From: Novosphingobium barchaimii LL02
GTDB lineage: Bacteria > Pseudomonadota > Alphaproteobacteria > Sphingomonadales > Sphingomonadaceae
Direction of reading: 5' to 3'
NCBI RefSeq assembly: GCF_001046635.1
Contig: NZ_KQ130456.1
Span: 282,013-346,012 of the forward strand
Length of the DNA stretch: 64,000 bases
Shown here piece by piece: positions 26,522 through 36,664 of the stretch. The position numbers were made by a program, and so were the translations under genes. How positions within the stretch are numbered: the first letter of the stretch is position 1; the number at the start of each line of letters is the position of its first letter. Below the pieces are notes generated by a model. It was not told where the DNA came from. It did not search any database and saw only the letters and a list, made by a program, of their open reading frames with translations.

Positions 26522-27721
26522 TCAGGCCACGTTCTTCACTTCGGCGACGATCTTCTTGGCGGCATCGCCCAGATCGTTGGCGGCGACGATCGGCAGGCCC
26601 GAGCCGGCCAAGATGTCCTTGCCCTGCTGGACGTTGGTGCCTTCGAGGCGAACCACCAGCGGAACCTGCAGGTTCACTTCCTTCGCCGCGGCAACGATGC
26701 CCTCGGCGATGACATCGCACTTCATGATGCCGCCGAAGATGTTCACGAGGATGCCCTTTACGGCAGGATCCGCGAGAATGATCTTGAACGCCGCCGTCAC
26801 CTTCTCCTTGTTGGCGCCGCCGCCAACGTCGAGGAAGTTGGCCGGGAACATGCCGTTGAGCTTGATGATGTCCATCGTCGCCATGGCAAGGCCGGCACCG
26901 TTGACCATGCAGCCGATGTCGCCATCGAGCTTGATGTAGGCAAGGTCGTACTTCGACGCTTCGACTTCAGCGGGATCTTCTTCGGTCTCGTCGCGCAGGG
27001 CCATCACGTCGGGGTGACGGTACAGGGCGTTCGAATCGAAGCTCATCTTGGTGTCGAGGACCAGCAGGTTGCCGTCCTTGGTTTCCACCAGCGGGTTGAT
27101 TTCCAGCATGTCGCAATCGAGGGCGACGAACGCCTCGTAAAGCTGCTTGGAAATCTTCTGCGCCTGCTTGTTCAGCTCACCCGTGAGCTTGAGCGCGAAG
27201 GCGACGGCGCGGCCGTGATGGGCCTGGAAGCCCGTGGCGATGTCGACGGTGATGGTGGTGATGCGCTCAGGCGTCGAGTGGGCGACTTCCTCGATGTCCA
27301 TGCCGCCTTCGGTCGAGACGATCAGGGCGACGCGGCTGGTTGCGCGGTCGACGACCATCGAGAGATAGTATTCCTTCTCGATGTCGACGCCGTCGGTCAC
27401 GTAGAGGCGGTTCACCTGCTTGCCGGCATCACCCGTCTGGATGGTGACGAGGGTGTTGCCGAGCATTTCCTTGGCGAATGCCTCGACTTCCTCGATCGAC
27501 TTGGCGAGGCGCACGCCGCCCTTGGCGTCGGCGGCGAGTTCCTTGAACTTGCCCTTGCCGCGTCCGCCAGCGTGGATCTGCGCCTTCACGACGTAGAGCG
27601 GCCCGGGGAGCTGCCTGGCGGCGGCAACCGCTTCCTCTACGGTCAGCGCGGCGATGCCGGCGGGGATGCCCACGCCATACTTCGACAGCAGTTCCTTGGC
27701 CTGATATTCGTGAATGTTCAT
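26522..27721 (-). CDS. sucC: succinyl-CoA synthetase (ADP-forming) subunit beta
   Basis: A 399-residue ATP-grasp beta subunit of succinate-CoA ligase, in the citric acid cycle. The N-terminus [20 protein letters not shown], the ATP-grasp region [37 protein letters not shown], and the nucleotide-binding [19 protein letters not shown] are diagnostic. The alpha subunit gene sucD is not adjacent: downstream is a terminator then etfBA, upstream the divergent cysQ. Confidence 0.97.
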   Translation of the reverse strand: MNIHEYQAKELLSKYGVGIPAGIAALTVEEAVAAARQLPGPLYVVKAQIHAGGRGKGKFKELAADAKGGVRLAKSIEEVEAFAKEMLGNTLVTIQTGDAGKQVNRLYVTDGVDIEKEYYLSMVVDRATSRVALIVSTEGGMDIEEVAHSTPERITTITVDIATGFQAHHGRAVAFALKLTGELNKQAQKISKQLYEAFVALDCDMLEINPLVETKDGNLLVLDTKMSFDSNALYRHPDVMALRDETEEDPAEVEASKYDLAYIKLDGDIGCMVNGAGLAMATMDIIKLNGMFPANFLDVGGGANKEKVTAAFKIILADPAVKGILVNIFGGIMKCDVIAEGIVAAAKEVNLQVPLVVRLEGTNVQQGKDILAGSGLPIVAANDLGDAAKKIVAEVKNVA

Positions 27722-27921
27722 CGCTCAAATCGCTTTCTGCTGGAGGTTCCTTGGGAAGGCGCCGTAGCCATAGTTATGCCCCGCCGCATAAGCACATCCC
27801 CGCTGGCTTGAAAAGTCCCGTAGCCTGCGCAATTTCATAGGAGAGAACGATTTGTTCGAACCTAATTGATATGAATACGCAATAGCAATGCCAGAATGAA
27901 TGCAGCAACGAAAGTCGGTAG

Positions 27922-28716
27922 ATGATTGACCGGAACAGACTGGAAGCCATCGTTCGAGAAGCCGGGCGCATCGCGCTGGCAGGCTGGCCGGGTGATGGCC
28001 ACAGCCTCGAATCGTGGGAAAAGACCCCCGGCAGTCCGGTATGCACTGCCGATCTGGAGGTCGACGCCTTTCTCAAGGCCGAACTTCACACCCTGTTGCC
28101 AGCGGCCGGATGGCTTTCCGAAGAGACGACCGACAGCCTCGAACGTCAGAACCACGAACTGGTCTGGCTGGTCGACCCGATCGACGGCACCCGCGACTTC
28201 ATCCGCGGCCGCACGGGCTGGGCGATCTCTGTGGCGCTGGTGAACATGCGGCGCCCACTGCTGGGCTACCTCTATGCCCCGGTGCGGCGGCGCGAGCATG
28301 GCGGCGAGTTCTGGTTCGCCGAAGCAGGCAAAGGCGCCTGCCGCAATGGCGAGCAGCTTGTCGCCAGTCGACGCGATTCGCTGGCCGGCTCGCGCGTGCC
28401 CGCCCTGAAGCTGGCGGCCGAAGATGCCGACCTCACCCTTGTCGACCAGCCCAATTCCATTGCCCTGCGCATGGCGATGATCGCCGCCGACGAGGCGGAC
28501 CTGCTCGTCACCTTGCGCTGGGGCTATGAATGGGACATCGCCGCCGCCGGGCTGATCGCGCGCGAGGCAGGAGCGGTTGTGACTGATGCTTTCGGCAAGC
28601 CGCTCAACTACAACAAGCACGACCCGCGTGCCTTCGGAGTGATGGTCGCCTCGACCGGCATTCATGAAGCCGCAGTGGAACGTCTGGCGGAACGAGCGGT
28701 GCGCTACTCCGCCTAG
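27922..28716 (+). CDS. cysQ: 3'(2'),5'-bisphosphate nucleotidase CysQ / inositol monophosphatase family
   Basis: A 264-residue metal-dependent phosphatase. The motifs LSEETTD, LVWLVDPIDGTRDFIRGR, and YEWDIAAAGLIAREAGA carry the metal ligands of the family. CysQ hydrolyses 3'-phosphoadenosine 5'-phosphate left after sulphate assimilation; an inositol-1-phosphatase role is the main alternative. The gene is divergent from sucC; its end abuts the convergent peptidase gene by 3 bp. Confidence 0.85.
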   Translation: MIDRNRLEAIVREAGRIALAGWPGDGHSLESWEKTPGSPVCTADLEVDAFLKAELHTLLPAAGWLSEETTDSLERQNHELVWLVDPIDGTRDFIRGRTGWAISVALVNMRRPLLGYLYAPVRRREHGGEFWFAEAGKGACRNGEQLVASRRDSLAGSRVPALKLAAEDADLTLVDQPNSIALRMAMIAADEADLLVTLRWGYEWDIAAAGLIAREAGAVVTDAFGKPLNYNKHDPRAFGVMVASTGIHEAAVERLAERAVRYSA

Positions 28717-28719
28717 GCT

Positions 28720-30252
28720 TCATTCGGAAACGCCCTCGCTGCCTTCTTCCGATAAATCCCCCTCACCCTTCCAGGCCGGGTCCTTGTCCATCCGTTCCAC
28801 CATCTTGCGGGCAAAGTCGCTCATGCCGCCGCCGTGCGGGCTATAGGCCACGGGTAGCAGGACGATGCGGGCGTCGTCCCGCCGGCCGAGTAGTATCAAT
28901 GCCTGGCCAAGGTTCATGCGCAGCCCAAGGTCGAAAGGAGCCAATTGCATTGCCCGAATCAGCGCATCGAGCGCCAGCGTCGGCGGCTTCTCGCCCTGCT
29001 CCACAAAGCTGCGATAAAAGTACATCAACGGGAGCGGATGGTCGTTCTCGATGCGGTTGAGAGCAATGAACGGCGCGCGTGCCGCCTTGTAGGCCGCAGC
29101 GCTATCATCGGCCTCGGACGCGATGCGGAACAGCGCCAGCCCCTTCTGGACATAGGCGTTGACCTGTTTGGGATCGAGCGCCAGCGCCGCATCGGCGGCG
29201 GCGATCGCTTCCTTGTCGTTGCCGGCATCGTACTCGCTCTCGGCCAGAGCGGACAGGACGGCACTGTCGCCCGGGTAGCGCGCCGCGACGGCGCGGGCCT
29301 CAACCAGCAGCGCGGGCGCCTCCTCGCGTGAGATACCACGCTTCGAGCGAATGCGCACCGGCATCATTGCCGATTCCCCCGCTGGCAGGACACGAAGACT
29401 GATCGCACCGATCGGCACCTTATCCGCCGTCAGTTTAAGCGCCGACATCCGGTTCTTGCTCAGGTACTTGTCGAGGTCCTTTTCCAGCGTGTCGATATCC
29501 CCGAACGCTTCCAGCGCAGCATCACGCTGGGCCTTCCCATCCTGAAGCAGCGCAATGTAGCGCCCGAGCTGGCCTCTGCGTGCGACATCAAACGTCAGGT
29601 AGTGATAGAGCAGCCAGCTCTTGCCGTAGAAGGCATCGTAGGTGGTGTGCTTGCTCTTGTCGTATTCGGCGGGGTCGAGCAGGTCAGCTGCTTTCACGTC
29701 CTTGGCAAAGTACAGCTCGCCCGCGCGGTGCTGCGCCGGACGGCCCAGCCATACCGCGCCATCCGGCTCGAACTTGGCCGAGGCGAAGAATTCGGCCGCA
29801 CCTTCGCTGAACCAGCGCGGCATCGGCATGGAATTCGACGAGATCAGGAAGTGGTGGGCATATTCGTGCAGCAGCACAACCATCGACATAGTGACCGCGC
29901 CATTGCCCGAATCGACCTTGGGTACGATGGCCAGCGAGCCGCCGGCACGCGGGACGTAAAAACCGCCGAGGAACTTGTTGTCGCCGCCATGCAGTTCCTG
30001 CACCTCGCGCTTGTTGCGCACGACATAGACCGTGACCCGGTTCGAGGGGCTGGGTACCGTCGACTTGGAAGCCAGCAGCAGCGCCATTCCCGCATGATAG
30101 CGTTCAAGCTGTTGCGAGAAGCGGGTGATGTCCCGCTCATTATCATCGGCGTAGATGACGAAGTGTTCACTGGACGCTTCGAGCCAGGCGGCTTGGGCAA
30201 GGCCAGGCCATAGGAATACGGAAAGAGCCGCAGCCAACATCTTGAATTGCAT
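28720..30252 (-). CDS. secreted HEXXH metallopeptidase-like protein with TPR region
   Basis: A 510-residue protein with signal peptide (MQFKMLAAALSVFLWPGLAQA). The N-terminal half looks like a gluzincin zinc peptidase (DUF1570/peptidase-MA type): HEYAHHF (129-135) gives the HEXXH, and PRWFSEGAAEFFA holds the third ligand Glu150 or Glu154. The C-terminal half is helical with TPR-like repeats (ALSALAESEYDAGNDKEAI, ADAALALDPKQVNAYVQKG). Function is not known; periplasmic proteolysis is inferred. The start at 30252 is chosen for the signal peptide. Confidence 0.8.
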   Translation of the reverse strand: MQFKMLAAALSVFLWPGLAQAAWLEASSEHFVIYADDNERDITRFSQQLERYHAGMALLLASKSTVPSPSNRVTVYVVRNKREVQELHGGDNKFLGGFYVPRAGGSLAIVPKVDSGNGAVTMSMVVLLHEYAHHFLISSNSMPMPRWFSEGAAEFFASAKFEPDGAVWLGRPAQHRAGELYFAKDVKAADLLDPAEYDKSKHTTYDAFYGKSWLLYHYLTFDVARRGQLGRYIALLQDGKAQRDAALEAFGDIDTLEKDLDKYLSKNRMSALKLTADKVPIGAISLRVLPAGESAMMPVRIRSKRGISREEAPALLVEARAVAARYPGDSAVLSALAESEYDAGNDKEAIAAADAALALDPKQVNAYVQKGLALFRIASEADDSAAAYKAARAPFIALNRIENDHPLPLMYFYRSFVEQGEKPPTLALDALIRAMQLAPFDLGLRMNLGQALILLGRRDDARIVLLPVAYSPHGGGMSDFARKMVERMDKDPAWKGEGDLSEEGSEGVSE

Positions 30253-30333
30253 CAGGTCCCCCGAACCCCGTTCGCCATTCAGGCTAAGCGGTCGGCATGA
30301 CAATTCAAGACGTTATTGCCTCTATACGAAGAC

Positions 30334-30365
30334 AAGGGGCCAGCGCTTCTCAGCACCAGCCCCTT
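30334..30365 (-). terminator. possible terminator of OmpA-family gene
   Basis: AAGGGGC (30334-30340) pairs with GCCCCTT (30359-30365) with an 18-nt interior. It lies about 35 bp after the ompA-like stop on the minus strand and ends in TTGTCTTCG. Weak. Confidence 0.4.
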
Positions 30366-30398
30366 CCCTGATATCGGCATTCCTTGCAGGAGACGATA

Positions 30399-31073
30399 TT
30401 ATTTGGCGCGGGAAGCGTCGTCCGTCGTCACCGGGGTGATCTTGATTTCGACACGGCGATTAAGCGCGCGGCCTTCGGCCGTGGTATTGTCAGAGACCGG
30501 GTAGTTCATGCCCATACCCTGCGTCTGAATGCGCGAAGAGGAAACTCCGCGGCTGATCAGATAGCGGCCCACCGAATCGGCACGGCGCTTGGACAGGTCC
30601 ATGTTGTGCGCCGCCGATCCGGTCGAATCGGTGTGGCCGTACACATCGACGAGGCTGTCGGGATACTGGACCATCGACTGCGCGACCTTGTCCAGCGAAG
30701 CCTGGAACGAGGGGCTGATGACCGTAGAATCGACGGCGAAGGTCACGTCGGGCAGGTTCACCAGGATGCCATCGCCCTGCTGGGTTACATCGATGCCAGA
30801 ACCTGCGGTCTGCTCCTTCAGTTCCTTGATCTGCTTGTCCATCTGATAGCCGACGACGCCGCCAGCCACGCCGCCGATGCCCGCACCGACGATACGCGCG
30901 GTTTTGCCGCCGATGACACTGCCCAGCAGATAGCCAAGGCCGGCGCCGCCGGCGCCGCCGATCGCGGTGCGTGAGACCTTGCGCTCACCGGTGTTGGGGT
31001 CGGTGACGCAGGCGGAAACGGCGACCAGCGCGAACACTGCCGCTGCCGATGTAACGAGGCGCGAATTCTTCAT
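30399..31073 (-). CDS. OmpA family lipoprotein with glycine zipper
   Basis: A 224-residue lipoprotein. The signal ends LVAVSAC (Cys22). A glycine-zipper region ([18 protein letters not shown] and GAGIGGVAGGVVGYQMD) precedes an OmpA-like peptidoglycan-binding domain (FAVDSTVISPSFQASL, DVYGHTDSTGSAAHN, LNRRVEIKI). It would tie the outer membrane to peptidoglycan, as in the YiaD type. The ATG at 31073 is chosen over 31106 because it directly starts the signal peptide. Confidence 0.92.
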   Translation of the reverse strand: MKNSRLVTSAAAVFALVAVSACVTDPNTGERKVSRTAIGGAGGAGLGYLLGSVIGGKTARIVGAGIGGVAGGVVGYQMDKQIKELKEQTAGSGIDVTQQGDGILVNLPDVTFAVDSTVISPSFQASLDKVAQSMVQYPDSLVDVYGHTDSTGSAAHNMDLSKRRADSVGRYLISRGVSSSRIQTQGMGMNYPVSDNTTAEGRALNRRVEIKITPVTTDDASRAK

Positions 31074-31272
31074 AGTATGGCCCTCCTCTATGTGCCCTTG
31101 AGACATGCCTTACGGGCATCTGTGTGCTCTAGTGATCATGAATGGCAAATGGATAATGCCCGCTCAACCCCCGTCCCGCGCTTGTGTTCCCAAGGCACAG
31201 TACATTGCAAAGCATTGCGCCGCATCACGGGCCCTTCGCGAATGCCGCAATCTCTGCTAGCGATAGCGCATT

Positions 31273-32607
31273 GTGACGCCCTTTCCCTGGACTGACCTCC
31301 TCATCATCGCCGGCCTGATCCTGATCAATGGCCTGTTCTCGATGTCCGAACTGGCCATCGTTTCCGCGCGCGCAGCGCGCCTCCGGGCCTTGGCCGACAA
31401 GGGAAGCCGCGCGGCGCAAACCGCGCTGGACCTGGCCGCCGACCCGGGCCGCTTCCTTTCCACGGTGCAGATCGGCATTACCCTGATCGGCATCATCGCC
31501 GGTGCTTACTCGGGTTCCAGCCTGGGCGGCCCGGTCGGCGAACGGCTGACCGCAATGGGCCTGCCGTTGCGTTTCGGCGGGGAAGCCGGCTTTGCGCTGG
31601 TCATCATCGCCACGACCTATGCCAGCGTCGTGGTAGGCGAACTGGTGCCCAAGCAGCTGGCCCTGCGCATGGCGGAACCGGTGGCGCTGATCATGGCGCG
31701 GCCGATGAGCCTGCTGGCCACGATCATGGGCCCGTTCGTCTGGCTGCTCGACCGGTCTTCCGCGGTGATCCTGCGCCTCTTCTCGATTCGGCGCGGCGAT
31801 TCCGAACAGCTCACCGCCGAAGAACTGCACATGATCTTCGCCGAGGCCACCCGCTCGGGCGTGATCGAGGAGGAGGAGCGCGCGATGATGACCGGCGTCA
31901 TGCGCCTTGCCGAACGTCCCGTTCGCGAATTGATGACCCCGCGCAACCAGATCGACTGGATTGATGTCGATGCCGACGAAGCCCAACTGCGCGCCCGGAT
32001 CGAGGCGTCACCGCACTCGCTGCTGCCGGTAGCCGGCGACGGTTCCGCCGACAACGTCATCGGCATTCTCAAGGTGCGCGAAGTGCTGGCTTGCTGGGTG
32101 GCCGGCCGGCCGGTCGACGTGCGCGCGATGATGCGCAAGGCCGAGGTCATCCCGGACCAGCTCGACGCCATGGACGCCTTGCGCAAGCTGCAGACCGCCG
32201 AAGTGGCGATGGCTGTGGTCCACGACGAATACGGTCACCTGGAAGGCCTCGTCACGCCTTCTGACGTGCTGGCAGCACTGGCGGGCAATTTCGTCGCGCA
32301 TCAGGACGAGGGCGACGAGCCGATGATCGTCGTGCGCGAAGACGGCTCGCTGCTCGTTTCCGGCGCGATGCCGGCCGATGCACTGGCCGACCGGCTGGCC
32401 ATCACCCTGCCCGACGATCGCGAATTCGCGACATTGGCGGGCTATGTGCTGGCGGTGCTCAAGAAGGTCCCGCGTGAGGGGGAACACTTCATCGAGCAGG
32501 GCTGGCGCTTCGAGGTCATCGACATGGACGGCCTCAAGATCGACAAGATCCTGGTGAACGAACTCATCGACGAGGACGGCGACGACGGGGTCTCCGGCGA
32601 CGGCTGA
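31273..32607 (+). CDS. hemolysin C/CorC-type membrane protein (CNNM DUF21, CBS, transporter-associated domain)
   Basis: A 444-residue membrane protein. The N-terminal DUF21 domain has helices in LLIIAGLILINGLFSMSELAI and FLSTVQIGITLIGIIAGAYSG; a CBS pair covers VRELMTPRNQIDWIDVDAD to LEGLVTPSDVLAAL; the C-terminal CorC_HlyC domain holds GWRFEVIDMDGLKIDKILV. Relatives are linked to magnesium or cobalt efflux. It starts with GTG at 31273. No convincing ribosome site was seen, so the start is moderately certain. Confidence 0.9.
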   Translation: MTPFPWTDLLIIAGLILINGLFSMSELAIVSARAARLRALADKGSRAAQTALDLAADPGRFLSTVQIGITLIGIIAGAYSGSSLGGPVGERLTAMGLPLRFGGEAGFALVIIATTYASVVVGELVPKQLALRMAEPVALIMARPMSLLATIMGPFVWLLDRSSAVILRLFSIRRGDSEQLTAEELHMIFAEATRSGVIEEEERAMMTGVMRLAERPVRELMTPRNQIDWIDVDADEAQLRARIEASPHSLLPVAGDGSADNVIGILKVREVLACWVAGRPVDVRAMMRKAEVIPDQLDAMDALRKLQTAEVAMAVVHDEYGHLEGLVTPSDVLAALAGNFVAHQDEGDEPMIVVREDGSLLVSGAMPADALADRLAITLPDDREFATLAGYVLAVLKKVPREGEHFIEQGWRFEVIDMDGLKIDKILVNELIDEDGDDGVSGDG

Positions 32608-32649
32608 CGTCGGCGGTAGCACTCCGGCAGCCTTCCTCCATCCACAACG

Positions 32650-32680
32650 AAAAAGGCCGGACTTGCGCCCGGCCTTTTTT
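32650..32680. terminator. bidirectional terminator
   Basis: AAAAAGGCCGG (32650-32660) pairs with CCGGCCTTTTT (32669-32679) around an 8-nt loop, with A and T runs on both sides. It lies between two convergent genes and can serve both. Confidence 0.9.
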
Positions 32681-32701
32681 CTGTTCTGCGAACCCGAAAG
32701 T

Positions 32702-33118
32702 TCAGGTGCCGACGGAGGTCTGCGCGTCGCGGCCGTCGCCTTCCGGCGCGGCGAGGATCGCGCGGGTCACCTGCCCCTTGGCGACGGCGTAAGTCCCCGG
32801 ATCGCCCACGGTGGAACGGATAGCCGGCTCCGACGTGCCGGCCAGCGCCAGCGCTGACTTCTCGATGTCGCTGCGGGCCTGCGGGCCGCCGAACAGCGCA
32901 TCGAGCGTCTGCTGCTGGAGCGAATCGTCGGCGGGCCGGGGCTGGCCTTCCTTGGGCGGGCTCAGCGAGAAGTCTGGTGGCACGACCAGCGGCGTCTGGC
33001 GCTGCACGGCAAATTCATCAGGTCCGGCCCGGTTGAACAGGCCGGTGCTGCCGCAAGCCGACAACAGGACGGCGCCGGTCGCAACAAGGACGAAGGCACC
33101 GGTTTTCTTCATGCGCAT
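32702..33118 (-). CDS. DUF3035 family lipoprotein
   Basis: A 138-residue lipoprotein with signal ending AVLLSACGS. The body GPDEFAVQRQTPLVVPPDFSL is typical of DUF3035, a family of unknown function in alphaproteobacteria usually encoded next to lspA and ileS. The start is at 33118 (MRMKKTG) or 33112 (MKKTG); the former lies 4 bp after the lspA stop. It is third in the ileS-lspA unit, so it would be matured by the LspA encoded just upstream. Confidence 0.85.
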   Translation of the reverse strand: MRMKKTGAFVLVATGAVLLSACGSTGLFNRAGPDEFAVQRQTPLVVPPDFSLSPPKEGQPRPADDSLQQQTLDALFGGPQARSDIEKSALALAGTSEPAIRSTVGDPGTYAVAKGQVTRAILAAPEGDGRDAQTSVGT

Positions 33119-33122
33119 CAAT

Positions 33123-33665
33123 TCAACTCGCATTCTTTTGAGCCTCGGGGGCGGAATCCGCCTCTGCATCGGGCTTTTCGCGCGAAAGCAGGGATCGGGC
33201 AAGGATAATCAGGACGCCGATGGTGATGGCCGCGTCGGCGAGATTGAAAATGAGGAAAGGGCGAAACCCGCCAATGTGCAAGTCAGCATAGTCAATCACA
33301 TAGCCAACCGCGAAACGGTCGCGGATGTTGCCGGCAGCGCCACCCAGCACCATGCCAAGCGCGGCGATCTCGGCCAACTTGCGCTCTCGCAGCAGCCAGA
33401 CGAAAACGAAGGCGGCAATCGCGCCGGTCATCGCCACCAGCGCCCAGCGCGCCTCGGGCGAGCCGGCGGTGAACAGGCCCAGCGAAACGCCGAAGTTCTG
33501 CGTCCAGGTGAAGTTGAAGAACGGCAGCACGTAAACCTGACCGATCTCCTGCAGGCGCAGGCCGTGAACCACCCAATCCTTGATGCCGACGTCGATGGCG
33601 AAAACCATCGCCGCGATCAGCAGGCCGATCAGGCGATTGCGCCAGGGGTTTGTCGCAGCGCTCAC
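33123..33665 (-). CDS. lspA: lipoprotein signal peptidase (signal peptidase II)
   Basis: A 180-residue inner-membrane aspartic protease that removes signal peptides from prolipoproteins. Four hydrophobic helices are seen, and the two catalytic motifs are present: GGAAGNIRDRF and IDYADLHIGGFRPFLIFNLADAAI with its aspartate. The C-terminal tail after residue 160 is charged and longer than usual. Its ATG overlaps the ileS stop by 4 bp. Confidence 0.95.
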   Translation of the reverse strand: MSAATNPWRNRLIGLLIAAMVFAIDVGIKDWVVHGLRLQEIGQVYVLPFFNFTWTQNFGVSLGLFTAGSPEARWALVAMTGAIAAFVFVWLLRERKLAEIAALGMVLGGAAGNIRDRFAVGYVIDYADLHIGGFRPFLIFNLADAAITIGVLIILARSLLSREKPDAEADSAPEAQKNAS

Positions 33666-36559
33666 GCCTGCACCTCCACGGCGCCGACAACGTCATCGCA
33701 GCGCGCGCACAAGTCGCCGTCCTCGGTCACTTCGGGAAGGTGGCGCCAGCAGCGGCCGCACTTGTGGTCATGGGAAGGGGTGACGCTCACGCCTTCTGCC
33801 TGCCCGCGCGTGACTGTCCCGGTGATGAACAGTTCCGCCAGGTCGGCATCAGGCGCCGATGCCGGCACGGTGACTTCGGCCGCAAGGCTGGAGCCGATGA
33901 TCTTTTCGCGGCGCAGCGGCTCGATCGCCTCGGTCACGGCGGCGCGCAGGGCGCGAAGCGCCTGCCACTTGAGAAGATCGGCTTCGGCAGCGGGCACTTC
34001 AGGCCATTCGAGCAGGTGGACGCTCTCGCCCGGATAGCGGCTCTGCCAGGTCTCCTCGGCGGTGAAGACGATCACCGGCGCGGCGTAGCGGATCAACGCG
34101 TGGAACAGGGTGTCCAGCACGGTGCGATAGGCGCGGCGCTTCGGGTCCGCGGGCGCATCGCAGTAGAGGCAGTCCTTGCGGATATCGAAGAAAAACGCCG
34201 AGAGGTCTTCGTTGCAGAAGTCCAGCAGCGACCGGACATACGTGTTGAAGTCGAAGGCATCGACCGCGCCGCGCAAGGTAGTGTCCAGATTGCCCAGCAG
34301 CGCCAGCACGTAGCGCTCCAACTCGGGCATTTCGGCCACCGGCAGGCGCTCGGCCTCATCGAACCCGTCCAGCGCGCCCAGCAGGTAACGCAAGGTGTTG
34401 CGCAGCTTGCGGTACTGGTCGGCCACGCCCTTGAGGATCTCGTCGCCGATGCGGTGGTCTTCGGTGAAGTCGACCGACAGAGCCCAGAGGCGGATGATGT
34501 CGGCGCCGTTGGTCTCCATGACCTTGAGCGGGCTGATCGTATTGCCCAGTGACTTCGACATCTTGAAGCCCTTGGCGTCCATCGTGAAGCCGTGGGTCAG
34601 GACCGTCTTGTAAGGCGCATGGCCCCGCGTCGCGCACGATTCCAGCAGCGAGGACTGGAACCAGCCGCGATGCTGGTCGGAACCTTCCAGATACAGGTCG
34701 GCCTTGGGACCGACATAACCTTCGGGGCGAAGGAGGTCGGGCCAGCGGCCAGATTCGAGCACGAAGGCATGGGTCGAACCCGAATCGAACCAGACGTCGA
34801 GAATGTCAGCGACGCGCTCGTAGTCCTCGGCATCGTAGTCGGGGCCTAACAAGTCCTGCGCGGTTTCGTCCGACCAGGCATCGACGCCCTTGGCGAGAAC
34901 GGCGTTGACGATGCGGGCGTTCACGGCCTCGTCGACGAGGTACTCACCGGTCTTGCGGTCCACGAACAGGGTGATCGGCACGCCCCACGCGCGCTGGCGC
35001 GAGAGCACCCAGTCAGGGCGTCCTTCCACCATCGCACCGATACGGTTGCGGCCCTTTTCGGGGACGAAGCGGGTTTCTGCGATGGCCTTCAAGGCGGCGG
35101 CACGCAGCGTGGGCGCATCGAATTCGCCCTCCTCGGCGGGATTGACCGCGCCGCCTTCGGCTTCCCAGCAGTTCTCGCCGGCGGACTTGGGCGAGATATG
35201 GGTCATCGCCTTGTCCATCGGCACGAACCACTGCGGGGTGCAGCGATAGATCACCTTGGCCTTGGAACGCCACGAATGCGGGTAGGAATGCTTGTAATCA
35301 GCCGAAGCAGCCAGCAGGCCGCCCGCTTCGCGCAGGTCAGTGCAGACCGGGCCGTCGGGCGCGTTGAACTTGGGGTTGATGACCGAGCCTTGGCCCGCCA
35401 GCCACAGCCAGTCCTCGCGGTACTTGCCATCGGCTTCGACCACGAACTTCGGGCCAAGGCCATTGGCCTTGCAAAGGTCGAAGTCGTCCTCGCCGTGATC
35501 GGGCGCCATGTGGACAAGCCCGGTGCCGCTCTCGGTGGTGACGAAATCGCCGCTGAGGAACGGACGCGGCTCGGCGAAGAAACCGCCCAACGCATGCATC
35601 GGGTGCCGCGCGACGGTGCCGGCGAGGTCGGAGCCCTTGTAGGTGCCGAGGGCATATTCGGAGATATCCGCATCGCCTTCGACGTTTTCGGCGACGGGGC
35701 CAAGCCCGGTCCGCGCGAAGAACGCTTCGAGCAGGGGCACTGCCACGATGAAGCGCCGCCCGTCGTGGGCCCGGTAATGGTGATATTCGACCTCAGGCCC
35801 GTAGGCTAAAGCCTGGTTCACCGGGATCGTCCACGGCGTGGTCGTCCAGATCACCGCGTAGGCGCCGACCAGTTCCGGCACTGCCGATTCGACAATCTCG
35901 AACGCCACGTCGATCTGGGTCGAGACGATGTCCTCGTATTCGACCTCGGCCTCGGCCAACGCGGTCTTTTCGACCGGGCTCCACATCACCGGCTTGGCGC
36001 CGCGATAGAGCATCCGGTTCTCGGCGAATTTCAGCAGTTCGCCGACGATGGTGGCTTCCGCCTGGAAATCCATCGTCAGGTACGGGTTGTCCCAGTCGCC
36101 GTTGATGCCCAGGCGCTTGAGCTGCTCGCGCTGCACGTTGACCCAGTTCTGGGCATAGGCGCGGCATTCGGCGCGGAATTCCTCGGCGGGAACCTCGTCC
36201 TTGTTCTTCTTTTTCTTGCGGTATTCTTCCTCGACCTTCCACTCGATGGGCAGGCCGTGGCAATCCCATCCCGGAACGTAGGGCGCGTCCTTGCCCAGCA
36301 GCGTCTGCGTGCGCACCACCATGTCCTTGAGGATGTGGTTGAGCGCATGGCCGATGTGCATGTCGCCATTGGCGTAGGGAGGGCCGTCATGGAGGATGAA
36401 TTTTTCGCGGTCGCTGCGCGCATCGCGGGTCTTGCGGTAAATATCCTCGGCCTGCCAGCGCGACAGAATACCCGGCTCCTTCTGGGGGAGCCCGGCCTTC
36501 ATGGGGAAATCGGTCTTCGGCAGGAAGACGGTCGATCTATAATCACGCTGTTCGGTCAT
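33662..36559 (-). CDS. ileS: isoleucine--tRNA ligase
   Basis: A 965-residue class I aminoacyl-tRNA synthetase. The HIGH motif is in GDMHIGHALN, the KMSKS loop in FKMSKSLGN, and the editing domain lies between. The C-terminal zinc finger has CGRCWRHLPE and CARCDD. Length is as in other bacterial IleRS. It heads the ileS-lspA-DUF3035 unit. About 100 bp lie upstream before the next gene, with no T-box-like structure noted. Confidence 0.98.
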   Translation of the reverse strand: MTEQRDYRSTVFLPKTDFPMKAGLPQKEPGILSRWQAEDIYRKTRDARSDREKFILHDGPPYANGDMHIGHALNHILKDMVVRTQTLLGKDAPYVPGWDCHGLPIEWKVEEEYRKKKKNKDEVPAEEFRAECRAYAQNWVNVQREQLKRLGINGDWDNPYLTMDFQAEATIVGELLKFAENRMLYRGAKPVMWSPVEKTALAEAEVEYEDIVSTQIDVAFEIVESAVPELVGAYAVIWTTTPWTIPVNQALAYGPEVEYHHYRAHDGRRFIVAVPLLEAFFARTGLGPVAENVEGDADISEYALGTYKGSDLAGTVARHPMHALGGFFAEPRPFLSGDFVTTESGTGLVHMAPDHGEDDFDLCKANGLGPKFVVEADGKYREDWLWLAGQGSVINPKFNAPDGPVCTDLREAGGLLAASADYKHSYPHSWRSKAKVIYRCTPQWFVPMDKAMTHISPKSAGENCWEAEGGAVNPAEEGEFDAPTLRAAALKAIAETRFVPEKGRNRIGAMVEGRPDWVLSRQRAWGVPITLFVDRKTGEYLVDEAVNARIVNAVLAKGVDAWSDETAQDLLGPDYDAEDYERVADILDVWFDSGSTHAFVLESGRWPDLLRPEGYVGPKADLYLEGSDQHRGWFQSSLLESCATRGHAPYKTVLTHGFTMDAKGFKMSKSLGNTISPLKVMETNGADIIRLWALSVDFTEDHRIGDEILKGVADQYRKLRNTLRYLLGALDGFDEAERLPVAEMPELERYVLALLGNLDTTLRGAVDAFDFNTYVRSLLDFCNEDLSAFFFDIRKDCLYCDAPADPKRRAYRTVLDTLFHALIRYAAPVIVFTAEETWQSRYPGESVHLLEWPEVPAAEADLLKWQALRALRAAVTEAIEPLRREKIIGSSLAAEVTVPASAPDADLAELFITGTVTRGQAEGVSVTPSHDHKCGRCWRHLPEVTEDGDLCARCDDVVGAVEVQA

Positions 36560-36664
36560 AACGGCACGCGCACTAGAGCAAATACGGGTTGGTTGGAAGT
36601 GCTCCTTACCTGCGCCCGGACGTGCAGATCATCATCCCGGTGCTGTTCCAGGATGAGGGGCGGC

